From Acidisphaera sp. L21 (GTDB lineage Bacteria > Pseudomonadota > Alphaproteobacteria > Acetobacterales > Acetobacteraceae): a stretch of 57,327 nucleotides of DNA. The DNA is taken from assembly GCF_009765685.1 (NCBI RefSeq), contig NZ_LMUY01000158.1:26201-83527 (forward strand), written 5' to 3'. The position numbers were made by a program, and so were the translations under genes. The notes beneath the pieces were generated by a model. The model was given only the letters and a program-made list of their open reading frames with translations, searched no databases and was not told where the DNA came from. Shown here piece after piece: positions 1-11,439 of the stretch (its first letter is position 1; each line of letters begins with the position of its first letter).

Positions 1-756
1 GTTGAGGCTGGCCATCACGCAATCCCCGCCCGCCTGCGCGACCAGGTCGGCGTGGCGGCGCATGGCGTCGGTTTCGTCGGTGATGTTGAACGCGACCATC
101 ACCCGGCGCCCCGTGCGGTCGGCGTAGCGCCGCACCTGGCGCATCACGGCGGGGATGCGTTGCGCCAGCGGGGCGTAGTCGGGGTCGGCGCTGATCTCGT
201 CATCCTTGATGAAATCCAGCCCGGTCTCGCATAGGCGGCCAACGAGACCGGCCGTTTCCTCCGACGACAAACCCACGTTCGGCTTGATGATCGAGCCGAT
301 GAGCGGGCCGTTCGCCACCCCCGTCAGCCGCCGGGTGCCCGCCACGCCCTGTACCGGCATTGGGAAACGGGCGCGGTAGGTTGCGGGCAGGCGAATGCGT
401 TCCAGGCGCATCCCGGTGACCTCGCCGAGGTCGTACAGGTTGCCAGCCAGGGTCGCGGCCAGGGTCGACAAATTGGCGCCGACATTGGCCACCGGGAACG
501 CCAGCGTCACCAGCGCCCGGTGCCATGGGCCACCGATGCCGCGGCGGTCCAGCCAGGCATTTGGCAGGCTCGGCGCCGCGGCGTCCGGCAGCGCGGTGAT
601 GCGTTCGATCGTGGCGCGGGCACGCTCGCGCAGCGCATCGGTCTCACCCTCGACGCGGGTGAAAGTGCCGCAGGATTGTTCCCCGGCCATGATCTCGGCG
701 ATCGCGGCCACATCCAGCGGCGTCTCGATCAAATAGTCTGCCTCGATCCGGTCCAT
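1..756 (-). CDS. RuBisCO-like protein (form IV type), 3' end cut by window edge
   Basis: The minus strand reads open from an ATG at 756 to the window edge (252 codons, no stop). The protein shows RuBisCO large-subunit signatures: IKPNVGLSSEE at residues 157-167 and GLDFIKDDE at 179-187. K158 matches the first active-site lysine, and K184, D186 and E187 match the carbamylated lysine and the two metal ligands. The second loop lysine of true RuBisCO (KPK) is Asn (KPN), and the N-terminal domain is short, so this is a RuBisCO-like protein and not a CO2-fixing enzyme. Known members of the wider family act as enolases, isomerases, or transcarboxylase/hydrolases in apionate-type sugar-acid degradation. 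The start overlaps the VOC gene stop by one base (TGATG), so translation is coupled. The TRAP transporter and LacI regulator next door fit sugar-acid catabolism. The family is clear; the substrate is unknown. Confidence 0.87.
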   Translation of the reverse strand, partial: MDRIEADYLIETPLDVAAIAEIMAGEQSCGTFTRVEGETDALRERARATIERITALPDAAAPSLPNAWLDRRGIGGPWHRALVTLAFPVANVGANLSTLAATLAGNLYDLGEVTGMRLERIRLPATYRARFPMPVQGVAGTRRLTGVANGPLIGSIIKPNVGLSSEETAGLVGRLCETGLDFIKDDEISADPDYAPLAQRIPAVMRQVRRYADRTGRRVMVAFNITDETDAMRRHADLVAQAGGDCVMASLN

Positions 757-1295
757 CAGATCTTGCTGAGGTCGGGGAACGGGCGCACCGGTTCGCTGCC
801 GTCCCAATTGGCGGCGGCCTCGCGGATCAGGCGGAACATGGTGCCTTTCGGCCCCTCCACTTCCGATAGCTCCACCACGGCGCCGGGATGGTATTCGGTG
901 TCGAAATAGACGAAGCGACCGCGCGCACCGACTTCCCCGCTCATCACCGGGTCCAGGCCCTGCGCGGTCAGCCGGGCCAGGTCCGCTTCGTAATTCTCGG
1001 TCCAGCAGGCGACGTGCTGCAGCCCGGTGCGCCCGGCGCGCAGGAAGTCGCGGTACATCGAGGGCACGTCGTTGCGCGGCTGGATCAGCTCCACCTGCAC
1101 GTCGCCGGAATTGGCCAATGCCACAGAGTTGTGTGGCTCGTAATTCTGGCCGCGATAGCGATAGTTCACGATGGGAACGCGTGGGTTGTAGAAGAACGGC
1201 CCCACGCCCAGCGTGCCGCTCCAATACGCCATCGCGGCCTCGATATCCGGCACGACGTAGCCCAATTGGCGAATGGGTCCGAAAAAGCGGCTCAT
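756..1295 (-). CDS. VOC (glyoxalase/bleomycin-resistance fold) family protein
   Basis: This 179-residue cytosolic protein starts with the N-terminal VOC pattern (IRQLGYVVPDIEAAMAYW, residues 8-25) and has a second half ending in a GAVVELSEVEG strand, as expected for paired beta-alpha-beta-beta-beta modules. The metal ligands are not certain by eye: a His from HVACW near residue 114 and a Glu in VVELSE are candidates. VOC enzymes include epimerases, lyases and dioxygenases. It lies between the TRAP permease and the RuBisCO-like gene, 9 bp after the permease stop and overlapping the next start by one base, so it probably processes the same imported substrate. The reaction cannot be named from sequence alone. 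Confidence 0.82.
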   Translation of the reverse strand: MSRFFGPIRQLGYVVPDIEAAMAYWSGTLGVGPFFYNPRVPIVNYRYRGQNYEPHNSVALANSGDVQVELIQPRNDVPSMYRDFLRAGRTGLQHVACWTENYEADLARLTAQGLDPVMSGEVGARGRFVYFDTEYHPGAVVELSEVEGPKGTMFRLIREAAANWDGSEPVRPFPDLSKI

Positions 1296-1304
1296 GCTGC
1301 GGTC

Positions 1305-3191
1305 CTAGAAATTGGTGGTGAGAAAGCCGGTCGACAGCCAGGGTATTGCGGCCACGATCACCAGCCCGACGAGCAGGACGGCGACGTAGACGGCCATGTG
1401 CCGCAGCCCCTCATCGGGGTGGATCTTGCTGATGGCGCAGGCGCCGTAATAGCCGACGCCGAATGGGGGCGAGAACAGGCCGATGCCCATGGCGAACACC
1501 ACGACCATGGCGTAATGCACCTCGTTCACGCCCATGGCGCGGGCGATGGGGAACAGCAGCGGGCCGAATAGCACGATGGCGGGAATGCCTTCCAGCACGC
1601 TGCCGAGCACGATGAACACGACGATGGAAATGGCCAGGAAGCCGAAATGGCCGCCGGGCACCCGCGCCATCCAATGCGCCAGGTCCTGCGAGAAGCCCGA
1701 CTGCGTCAGCCCCCAGGCCATGCCGGTGGCGGCGCCGATGATGAAGCTGATCGTGCCGGTGAGCGAGGCAGTTTCCACCAGCATCGCCGGCAGGCGGCGC
1801 CATTGGAACCGGCGATACACCAGCAGGCCCATCAGCACGGAATAGGCGATACCTATGGTGGAGACCTCGGTCGCGGTCGCCACGCCTTCGATGACGGCGG
1901 TGCGGATGACGAAGGGCAGCAGCAGGGCCGGCAGCGCCACCAGGCCGGCCTTGGCGACGGCGCGGCCGGGTTGGCGGAAGACGGCGCTGATGTCTTCCCC
2001 CCGGGCGCGCCACCAGACGACGAGGCATAGCCCGGCGCCCAGCACTGCTGCCGGCAGCAATCCCCCGGTGAACAGCGCCGCGATGGACACGCCCGTGACG
2101 GAGCCGATGGTGATAAGCACGATGCTGGGCGGGATGGTTTCGGTCTGTGCGCCGGTGGCGGCCAGCAGGGCCAGCAGGTCGCCGGGCCGGGCACCACGCT
2201 GGCGCATTTCGGGGAACAGCACCGGGGCGATCGCCGCCATGTCCGCGACCTTGGACCCGGAAATGCCGGAGACGAGATACATCGCCCCGACCAGCACGTA
2301 GGACAAACCACCGCGCACCCGGCCCAGCAGGCTGGCGAGGAACGCGATCATCGCGCGCGCCATTCCCGTCATCTCCAGCAGCGCGCCCAGGAAGATGAAT
2401 AGCGGGATGGCGAGCAGGATCTCGTGCGACATGCCCTCGTCCAGGCGGCCGACCATGACGACGAGCGGTGTCTGCGTGGTCAGCGCCAGGTAGCCGTAGG
2501 TGGCGAGCGCGAAGGCGAACGCGATGGGCACGCCGGCGAACACGTTCACGCCGACGACGCCGACGAAGAAGATCAGCAAATTGATGTTGTCCAGGTCGGC
2601 GAGCGCCGGGCCAGCGAGCCAGAAGCCGAGCACCAAGGCGGCGACCAGGCCGATTGCCGCAATGGTGGTGCGCCAGGATGGCAGCTGCGCCAGGCGGAAC
2701 AGGGCGGCGAGGGTCATCAGCACCACGCCGGTCGGCAAGGCACTGGCGCGCCAGGCGCTGCTGACCTCCAGCGCCGGGGTGACGACGAAGGATTCGTCCT
2801 GCGCATGGTCGATCGATGGGGCCAGGATCATCAGCAGCAGCGCCAGGGAGGCCGCGAGGGCAAATGCCTCCAGGAACACCTGCGCCCGGGGGCTGACGCG
2901 GTTGACCAGCCCGGTCATCCGCATGTGCTCGCCCCGGCGCAGCGCCAGCACGGCGCCGAGCATGGACAGCCAGAGGAACAGGATGGAGGCGAGTTCGTCC
3001 GACCAGACCAGCGGCACCTGCAGCACGTAGCGCGCGAACACGCCGCTGCCGAGGATGCCGATTTCGGCCAGCAGCAGCACCGCGGCGGCGAAGGCAACGA
3101 CGCCGCCGATCGCACGATCGGCCTGCATCGCGAGCCGGCCCAGCGGCGTTGCGGCCGGATGCAGTGCCACGGGAAGCGTTGCCGTGCCCAT
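1305..3191 (-). CDS. TRAP transporter fused permease (DctQ-DctM)
   Basis: This inner-membrane protein of about 628 residues is a fusion of both TRAP membrane subunits. Residues about 20-170 are the small four-helix DctQ-like part (segment with VFARYVLQVPLVWSDELAS), followed by the large multi-helix DctM-like part with the ALLEMTGMARAMIAFL and GISGSKVADMAA segments. TRAP transporters use a sodium gradient and a periplasmic binding protein to import organic or sugar acids. I chose the ATG at 3191 because the longer frame would start at a TTG at 3215 inside the binding-protein gene; from 3191 it starts 7 bp after the dctP stop. Fused QM permeases are common in alphaproteobacteria. Its partner is the binding protein just upstream. 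Confidence 0.93.
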   Translation of the reverse strand: MGTATLPVALHPAATPLGRLAMQADRAIGGVVAFAAAVLLLAEIGILGSGVFARYVLQVPLVWSDELASILFLWLSMLGAVLALRRGEHMRMTGLVNRVSPRAQVFLEAFALAASLALLLMILAPSIDHAQDESFVVTPALEVSSAWRASALPTGVVLMTLAALFRLAQLPSWRTTIAAIGLVAALVLGFWLAGPALADLDNINLLIFFVGVVGVNVFAGVPIAFAFALATYGYLALTTQTPLVVMVGRLDEGMSHEILLAIPLFIFLGALLEMTGMARAMIAFLASLLGRVRGGLSYVLVGAMYLVSGISGSKVADMAAIAPVLFPEMRQRGARPGDLLALLAATGAQTETIPPSIVLITIGSVTGVSIAALFTGGLLPAAVLGAGLCLVVWWRARGEDISAVFRQPGRAVAKAGLVALPALLLPFVIRTAVIEGVATATEVSTIGIAYSVLMGLLVYRRFQWRRLPAMLVETASLTGTISFIIGAATGMAWGLTQSGFSQDLAHWMARVPGGHFGFLAISIVVFIVLGSVLEGIPAIVLFGPLLFPIARAMGVNEVHYAMVVVFAMGIGLFSPPFGVGYYGACAISKIHPDEGLRHMAVYVAVLLVGLVIVAAIPWLSTGFLTTNF

Positions 3192-3198
3192 CGCCGAG

Positions 3199-4218
3199 TT
3201 AGGCGAGCTTGCCAACCGCGCCCTCCAGCAATCCCCAGGCCTCCGCCCCGAAGCGCGTCTTCCAATCGGCGTAGAACCCGGCGTCGCGCAGCTTGGTGCG
3301 AAAGCTCTCGGGGTCGGCGGCGTTGAAGGCGAGGCCTTTGGATTTCAGATCCGCCACGATGCCGTCGTTCAGCGCCTTGATGTCGCCGCGCTGCTGCATG
3401 CCGGACTCGTTGATGGCGGTGCCGACGATACCCTGCAGATCCGGCGGCAGGCTGTTCCAGGCGCGTCCGTTGGCGATGAACCAGAACCCGTCCCAGATGT
3501 GGTTCGACAGGGTGCAGGATTTCTGCACCTCGTACAACTTCGCCACCTGGATGATCGGCAGCGGATTTTCCTGCGCGTCGACGATCTTGGTCTGCAGCGA
3601 CGAATAGACCTCGCTGAATTGCAGGCTGACCGGGGACGAACCCAGCCCCTTGAACATCGAGATGCTGAGCGGGCTGACGGGCACGCGGATCTTGAGCCCG
3701 GCCATGTCGGCCGCGGCCTGGATCGGCTTGCCGCTGGTGGTCATCTGGCGGAAGCCGTTGTCCCAAATCTTTTCGAACGTGTGCAGGCCGACCTTGGCAA
3801 TGGCGTCCCGCACATGCGCGCCCAGGGCGCCGTCCATCGCCGGCCATACCTGGTCGTACCCGCTGAAGGCGAACCCCACGGCGCTGATCGCCGCCACCGG
3901 CACCAGCGTCGCGATGACCAGGGCAGAGGGCGTGAAGAAGGTGATGCCGCCATTGCGCACCTGCGCCAGCATGTCGGTATCGCCGCCGAGCTGGTTGTCC
4001 GGGAAGATCTTGATCTCCACCCGGCCGCCCGAATCCTTGGCAATCCGCTCGGCGAATTCTTGCGAGCGTTTGTTCAGCGGATGGCTCAGCGGCAGGTTGT
4101 TGCCGTATTTGAACTGGAACTGCGCTGCCCGTGCGATGTGGGGCGTGCCAAGCACGGCACCAGCGACCGGGGCGGCAGCCATGGCCTGCAACACTGCCCG
4201 GCGGGAAATGGTTCGCAT
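3199..4218 (-). CDS. dctP: TRAP transporter substrate-binding protein, DctP family
   Basis: This 339-residue exported protein has a signal sequence with a twin-arginine-like start (SRRAVLQ, residues 5-11) and a cleavage region near HIARAAQF. The mature part begins with the DctP pattern FKYGNNLPLSHPLNKRSQEF and contains IFPDNQLGGDTDML, typical of solute-binding family 7. It should capture an acidic substrate in the periplasm and deliver it to the fused permease encoded next. It is the first gene of the operon, reading away from the lacI-type regulator. The conserved Arg that binds the substrate carboxylate is probably present (RVPVSPLSISMFKGL region), but this was not checked by alignment. Upstream, AGGAGGATAC sits just before the ATG and is a strong ribosome-binding site. 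Confidence 0.92.
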   Translation of the reverse strand: MRTISRRAVLQAMAAAPVAGAVLGTPHIARAAQFQFKYGNNLPLSHPLNKRSQEFAERIAKDSGGRVEIKIFPDNQLGGDTDMLAQVRNGGITFFTPSALVIATLVPVAAISAVGFAFSGYDQVWPAMDGALGAHVRDAIAKVGLHTFEKIWDNGFRQMTTSGKPIQAAADMAGLKIRVPVSPLSISMFKGLGSSPVSLQFSEVYSSLQTKIVDAQENPLPIIQVAKLYEVQKSCTLSNHIWDGFWFIANGRAWNSLPPDLQGIVGTAINESGMQQRGDIKALNDGIVADLKSKGLAFNAADPESFRTKLRDAGFYADWKTRFGAEAWGLLEGAVGKLA

Positions 4219-4327
4219 CGACGTATCCTCCTGCCACGCTTGACGCCATCTGACGTGTTATGCGTGTGTTGCGCTCAGCTAACGAGGTGGAGCGCGAGGT
4301 GTCAAACGCTAAGGATGATGCGATCTG
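4219..4327. promoter_or_regulatory. Divergent promoter region between dctP operon and lacI-type regulator
   Basis: This 109-bp gap separates oppositely transcribed genes and must hold both promoters. LacI-family operators are imperfect inverted repeats with a central CG. A GTTGCGCTCAGCTAAC stretch near 4268-4283 shows partial dyad symmetry but is too imperfect to call an operator. No clean -35/-10 pair was identified. Confidence 0.5.
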
Positions 4328-5371
4328 ATGGATTCTGAGGCTCCTCGACTAGCCCGCCTCGCCGACGTGGCGCGGCGTGCCGGCGTGTCCCCGGCCAGCG
4401 CCGACCGTGCCCTACACCGCCGCCCCGGCGTGCGCGCCGCCACAGCCGAACGGGTGCTGAAGGCGGCGGCAGAGTTGCGGTATATCTCGCAAACCGAATT
4501 CGCGGCGGCGGCGGCCCCGCTGCCAATGCGACTGGTGTTTCTGCTGCCTGCCGGGACGAACCAGTTCCTGGTCATGCTGGCGCGCCTGATCGTTGCCGGG
4601 CACAGCCAGGCGCTGGCCCATGCCGCGATCTGCCGGGTCGAGACGATCAAAAGCTTCGACCCGGCGGTGCTGGCCCGGCAGTTGCTCCGCCACGGCAAGC
4701 AGGCGGACGGCATCGCCTTCATGGCCATCGAGCACCCGGCCGTGCGCGACGCGGTGAACCAATTGGCCGGGCGCGGCGTGCCGGTCATCACCCTGATTTC
4801 GGACGTGGCGAATAGCCGCCGGGTTGCCTATGTCGGGCTGGATAACCGGTCCGCCGGCCGCACCGCGGGCTATTTGATGGCCCGTTTCATCCGCGAGCGG
4901 CCGGTGAAGGTCGCCGTGATCGCCGGCAGCCTCAGCTACAGCGCGCACGGGGAGCGGGAGTTGGGCCTGCGCAGCATACTGGCCGAGATGGCGCCGGACA
5001 TGGAGATCGTCGGCATTCGGGAGGGGCATGACGAGGACAGCCTCAATCACCGGCAGACGCGCCTCCTGCTCGCGGCGCACCCGGACCTGGCCGGCATCTA
5101 CAATGTCGGCGGCGCCTCCGGCGGGATTGCCCGCGCCCTGGCGGAGACGCGGCGGGAGGGTAAAATCGTGCTGATCGGCCATGGGCGGACCCCGGATACG
5201 CGCCGTTTGCTGGTGGATGGCGTCATGGACGCGGTCATCACGCAGAACCCGCAATCGGCCTTCCTCGACTGCCTGAGTATTTTCGCGAACCTACGCGCGG
5301 GGCACGAGCCGATGCAGGGCATGGGCAGCGCCCGCAGCGAGATCGTGTTTCGCGAAAATCTGACGTCGTGA
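4328..5371 (+). CDS. LacI-family transcriptional regulator
   Basis: This 347-residue regulator has an N-terminal LacI helix-turn-helix (LADVARRAGVSPASADRALH, residues 8-27) and hinge helix, then a periplasmic-binding-protein-like effector domain with the typical dimer motif YVGLDNRSAGRTAGYLMARF and the GIYNVGGASGGIARAL segment. The HTH has SADRALH where SxVSRVLN is usual, a form seen in LacI proteins annotated as sugar or polyol regulators. It is divergent from the TRAP, VOC and RuBisCO-like operon and most likely represses it until a substrate or intermediate binds. The effector is not predictable. Confidence 0.92.
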   Translation: MDSEAPRLARLADVARRAGVSPASADRALHRRPGVRAATAERVLKAAAELRYISQTEFAAAAAPLPMRLVFLLPAGTNQFLVMLARLIVAGHSQALAHAAICRVETIKSFDPAVLARQLLRHGKQADGIAFMAIEHPAVRDAVNQLAGRGVPVITLISDVANSRRVAYVGLDNRSAGRTAGYLMARFIRERPVKVAVIAGSLSYSAHGERELGLRSILAEMAPDMEIVGIREGHDEDSLNHRQTRLLLAAHPDLAGIYNVGGASGGIARALAETRREGKIVLIGHGRTPDTRRLLVDGVMDAVITQNPQSAFLDCLSIFANLRAGHEPMQGMGSARSEIVFRENLTS

Positions 5372-5399
5372 GCCATAACCCGACGACGCGCAGGCGTTG

Positions 5400-6545
5400 C
5401 TAGTCTGGCTTGAACCGTTCGAGGATTTCTGCGGTATGCTCACCCAAGCGGGGCGCGGGACTATGCACTTGCCCGGCGGTTTCCGACAGCTTCACCGGTA
5501 CGCCCAGGGTTTTGAACGGTCCGGTGATCGGGTGTGTGGTGGCCACAACCATGTCGCGGGCCAGGATCTGAGGATCGGTCAGCACTTCGTCGTAGTTGAG
5601 CACGGGGCCGCAGGGGATCCCGGCCTTCTCCAACTCGGCCAGCCAATAGGCGGCGGGCCTGGTCTGCAGGCGAGCCTGCACGATCTCGATCAACGCGTCG
5701 TTATGGGCGACACGGTCGGCATTGGTGCGGAAGCGGGCGTCGTCGCGCAATTCCGGCATGTCGATGATGCGGCAGAATCGGTCCCAGAAATTCTCCTGCG
5801 ATGCGCCGAAACTGATGTATCCGTCAGCGGTCGCGAAGATGCGATAGGGGGAACTACCGCGATGCTTCTGACCGATCCGGGGCGGCCGCTCGCCGGTGGC
5901 GAAATAATGCGCGGCCTCGTAGACGCCGAGCGAGGTGGCGGCTTCCAGTAGCGAGGTTTCGACGAACTGCCCCTGCCCGGTTTTATGACGTGCCTGGATT
6001 GCGGCTAGCACGCCGAATGCCAGAAACATCCCCGCCGTCACGTCGGAGATTGCGATCGGCAACCGGTATGGCTCGCCGTCTTCCGGGCCGTTGATGCTTG
6101 CCAGGCCGGACATACCTTGGGTGATGAGATCGAAGCCGCCGCGATTGCGGTATGGGCCGGTTTGACCGAAGCCGGAGATGGCGGCGTAGATGAGGCGCGG
6201 ATTGCGCGCGTGGAGCACCTCCCAGCCAATTCCAAGCTTGTCGAGCGTGCCGGGGCGGAAGTTCTCGATCAGAATATCGGCCTGGTCGACCATCGTCAGC
6301 AATGTGTCGCGGTCGGCAGCAAGTTTGAAATCCAGCACGACCGATTTCTTGTTGCGGTTCCAAATCATGAACGGGGCGCTTTCGCCATTCACGAAGGGCG
6401 GCATCTTACGGGCATCGTCGCCCTTGCCGGGGCGCTCGATCTTGATCACTTCGGCGCCGTGATCGGCGAGCATCATCGTGCAATAGGGACCGGACAAATG
6501 ACTGGTGAGATCGAGAACGAGGAGGCCATCTAGCGATCCAGTCAT
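5400..6545 (-). CDS. Class III (CaiB/BaiF) CoA-transferase
   Basis: This 381-residue cytosolic protein has all family III landmarks: GLLVLDLTSHLSGPYCTMML at the N terminus, GAEVIKIERPGKGDDAR, IENFRPGTLDKLGI, and AAISGFGQTGPYRNRGGFD. D168 in AISDVTAG matches the catalytic aspartate of formyl-CoA transferase that forms the mixed anhydride. These enzymes move CoA between an acyl-CoA donor and a carboxylate. It stands alone, converging on the LacI gene (28 bp between stop codons), with icd upstream in the same direction but separated by a likely terminator. The acid activated cannot be predicted. A relative with the same layout lies at 25035-26219. Confidence 0.93.
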   Translation of the reverse strand: MTGSLDGLLVLDLTSHLSGPYCTMMLADHGAEVIKIERPGKGDDARKMPPFVNGESAPFMIWNRNKKSVVLDFKLAADRDTLLTMVDQADILIENFRPGTLDKLGIGWEVLHARNPRLIYAAISGFGQTGPYRNRGGFDLITQGMSGLASINGPEDGEPYRLPIAISDVTAGMFLAFGVLAAIQARHKTGQGQFVETSLLEAATSLGVYEAAHYFATGERPPRIGQKHRGSSPYRIFATADGYISFGASQENFWDRFCRIIDMPELRDDARFRTNADRVAHNDALIEIVQARLQTRPAAYWLAELEKAGIPCGPVLNYDEVLTDPQILARDMVVATTHPITGPFKTLGVPVKLSETAGQVHSPAPRLGEHTAEILERFKPD

Positions 6546-6618
6546 GGTTGGGACTCTCCCTTGGCGAAATTGCGCACGTGTCGGCGATGCGAGGCTTGCC
6601 GTCCCCGAACCAGACGCG

Positions 6619-6644
6619 ATCCGCCCCGGTTGCCCGGGGCGGAT
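6619..6644 (-). terminator. GC-rich hairpin downstream of icd
   Basis: ATCCGCCCCGG and its perfect complement CCGGGGCGGAT form an 11-bp stem with a 4-base loop, 16 bp past the icd stop. There is no clear T-run, which is common for terminators in GC-rich alphaproteobacteria. It separates icd from the CoA-transferase gene. Confidence 0.65.
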
Positions 6645-6659
6645 GCATTTGAGGCAGCG

Positions 6660-9603
<2,944 letters not shown>

Positions 9604-9647
9604 GCCGCGCCGTCCGTCGATAGTTGATCAGATTTAGGCTGTTGGCA

Positions 9648-10457
9648 TTACGACGGAATGGGAGGCACATCCAACCGAACGACCAAGCCCTCGAGCCCGG
9701 GGCGGGGCGCGGGATAGCGTGACATCAGCTGGGGATCGTGGCTCGGCACGATGTGGTCCGGTGAAGTGGCAAGCTGCATGATGCGATCATGGGCCAGCAT
9801 CATATCCGCAATGCTGTGTGCGACGGCAAAGGGAATGGATTTGTCCAATTCCTCGTAATAGTGCAGTGCGTCCGAGGCGAGTACGACCCAACCGCGCCGG
9901 GTGCGAACGCGAACGACTTCCTGGCCGGCACAGTGGCCGCCGACGAGGTGGACCGTCATCCCCGGCGCGATCTCCGCCTCTGGCGCATGGAGGTCCAGCC
10001 GGCCTTCGTGCAGGTATGCGACGCATCGTTGAATTTCGTCCACCTCGTAGGCTAGGCGGAACCATGGCTTCGCCATGAGCGGGCTGACGGCATAGGCCAT
10101 CTCGGCCGACTGCAGGTGAAAGCGGGCGTGGGGGAAAGCGTCCAGGTTGCCGATATGGTCGTAATGCATATGGGTGAGGATCACGGTTTTGACGGCGGCC
10201 GGGTCGACGCCCAGTGACGGCAGAATTGCGTGGGGGGGCCGAACGTAGTCATAGCCGCGCTGCAACGCCTTTTCCCGGCGGAGTCCCGTGTCGATGACGA
10301 TTGCGCCCGATGGGCCGACCGCCACCCAGCTGAAATAGTCCATTGGCTCCAGCCGTTCCGGATCGTCCGCCATGATATAGTTGTGCCCACGGTGGCGCCG
10401 CGGATTGCCCGCATAGCGGATGGCGTAGAGTTCGTAGATCGTTGCATCTTCCGTCAT
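9648..10457 (-). CDS. MBL-fold hydrolase, AHL-lactonase-like family
   Basis: This 269-residue protein carries the zinc motif HMHYDH (H96, H98, D100, H101), with further ligands expected at H in GGHCAGQE and D in LASDALHYYE, followed by a C-terminal PSHDPQLM. This set is typical of the N-acyl homoserine lactonase family (AttM/AiiB-like), which opens lactone rings. It is the last gene of the tctB-tctA-tctC operon, 22 bp after tctC. That position suggests it opens a lactone or ester related to the imported carboxylate and need not be a quorum-quenching enzyme. No signal peptide is seen, so action is cytosolic. Family assignment is solid; the substrate is inferred. Confidence 0.88.
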   Translation of the reverse strand: MTEDATIYELYAIRYAGNPRRHRGHNYIMADDPERLEPMDYFSWVAVGPSGAIVIDTGLRREKALQRGYDYVRPPHAILPSLGVDPAAVKTVILTHMHYDHIGNLDAFPHARFHLQSAEMAYAVSPLMAKPWFRLAYEVDEIQRCVAYLHEGRLDLHAPEAEIAPGMTVHLVGGHCAGQEVVRVRTRRGWVVLASDALHYYEELDKSIPFAVAHSIADMMLAHDRIMQLATSPDHIVPSHDPQLMSRYPAPRPGLEGLVVRLDVPPIPS

Positions 10458-10479
10458 CGGTCGCCTCCCCTTCCCGCGA

Positions 10480-11439
10480 CTACTCGGGTTCCAGCCCGGC
10501 TTGCTTGGTTAGGGTCGCCCATAATGCGACCTCGTCGGCGACCCGTTGGCCGAACACGTCAGGCGGGCTGGGTTCCGCTTCGAAGCCGATGGCCTCCATC
10601 TGCTTTTTCAGATCCGGCTGCGACAGGACTTGTGTCAAGGCCGCGGACAGCTTGTCGATGATGGGCCTGGGTGTTTTGGCCGGGGCGAACAAGCCGTTCC
10701 AGGCCTCGACCCTCGGGCCGCCCAGACCGGCCTCGGCCATGGTTGGAACGTTCGGCAGCAGGTCGGTGCGATGTTCGGTCGTCACGGCGAGGGCCTTGAC
10801 GGTGCCGGCCTGGATTTGCGCGGTGGCTGGGGTGGTGTCGACGAACATCATCGTCACGCGGCCGCCAATGATGTCGGTAATCGCTTGCGGGCTGCCACGG
10901 TATGCCACGGCGGTGAGGTCGATGCCGGCACGTTGCTTTAGCATCTCGCCCGAGAGCTGGCCCAGGGCGTTGGCGTAGCCGAACGATAGCGCGCCGGGCT
11001 TCGCCTTCGCAGCGGCAACCAATTGCGCCATCGTCGTGTAGTTGCTTTTGCCAGAGACCAGCAGCGCGTAGGGGTAGACGCCCAATTGCCCGATAGGCGC
11101 AAAATCGGTGACCGGATTGTAGGTGATGTGCTTCATCAGGTTGGGGTTCCCGGCATGGGTCGTCGTGCCGCCAACCAGCAGCGTGTAGCCGTCCGGTGCG
11201 GCGCGGGCCGCCGCAGTGGTGCCGATTGCGCCATTCGCCCCCACCTTGTTCTCGACGACGATTTGGGTGCCGAGTACATCGCCTAGTTTGGCCGCAACCA
11301 GGCGCGCGATGGCGTCCGTGCCGCTGCCGGGGGCGAGCGGCACGATGAGGGTGATGTAGTGCCTAGGGTATTCCTGCGCCCGCGTGGTCAGCGGTGACAG
11401 CAGCGCCAGGGCCGCGACCAGAATGCCCAGCAATCTCAT
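10480..11439 (-). CDS. tctC: Tripartite tricarboxylate transporter substrate-binding protein (TctC/Bug)
   Basis: This exported protein of about 319 residues starts with a Sec signal (MRLLGILVAALALLSPLTTRAQ) followed by the Bug-family opening ITLIVPLAPGSGTDAIARLVA and VVENKVGANGAIGTTAAARA. Bug proteins bind carboxylates in the periplasm for TctAB. The start at 11439 is supported by GGAGG 8 bases upstream; the frame also runs 13 codons further to 11478. It overlaps the end of tctA by 77 bp in another frame, which is unusually long. It lies between tctA and the MBL hydrolase. The ligand is a di- or tricarboxylate by family, not proven. Confidence 0.93.
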   Translation of the reverse strand: MRLLGILVAALALLSPLTTRAQEYPRHYITLIVPLAPGSGTDAIARLVAAKLGDVLGTQIVVENKVGANGAIGTTAAARAAPDGYTLLVGGTTTHAGNPNLMKHITYNPVTDFAPIGQLGVYPYALLVSGKSNYTTMAQLVAAAKAKPGALSFGYANALGQLSGEMLKQRAGIDLTAVAYRGSPQAITDIIGGRVTMMFVDTTPATAQIQAGTVKALAVTTEHRTDLLPNVPTMAEAGLGGPRVEAWNGLFAPAKTPRPIIDKLSAALTQVLSQPDLKKQMEAIGFEAEPSPPDVFGQRVADEVALWATLTKQAGLEPE

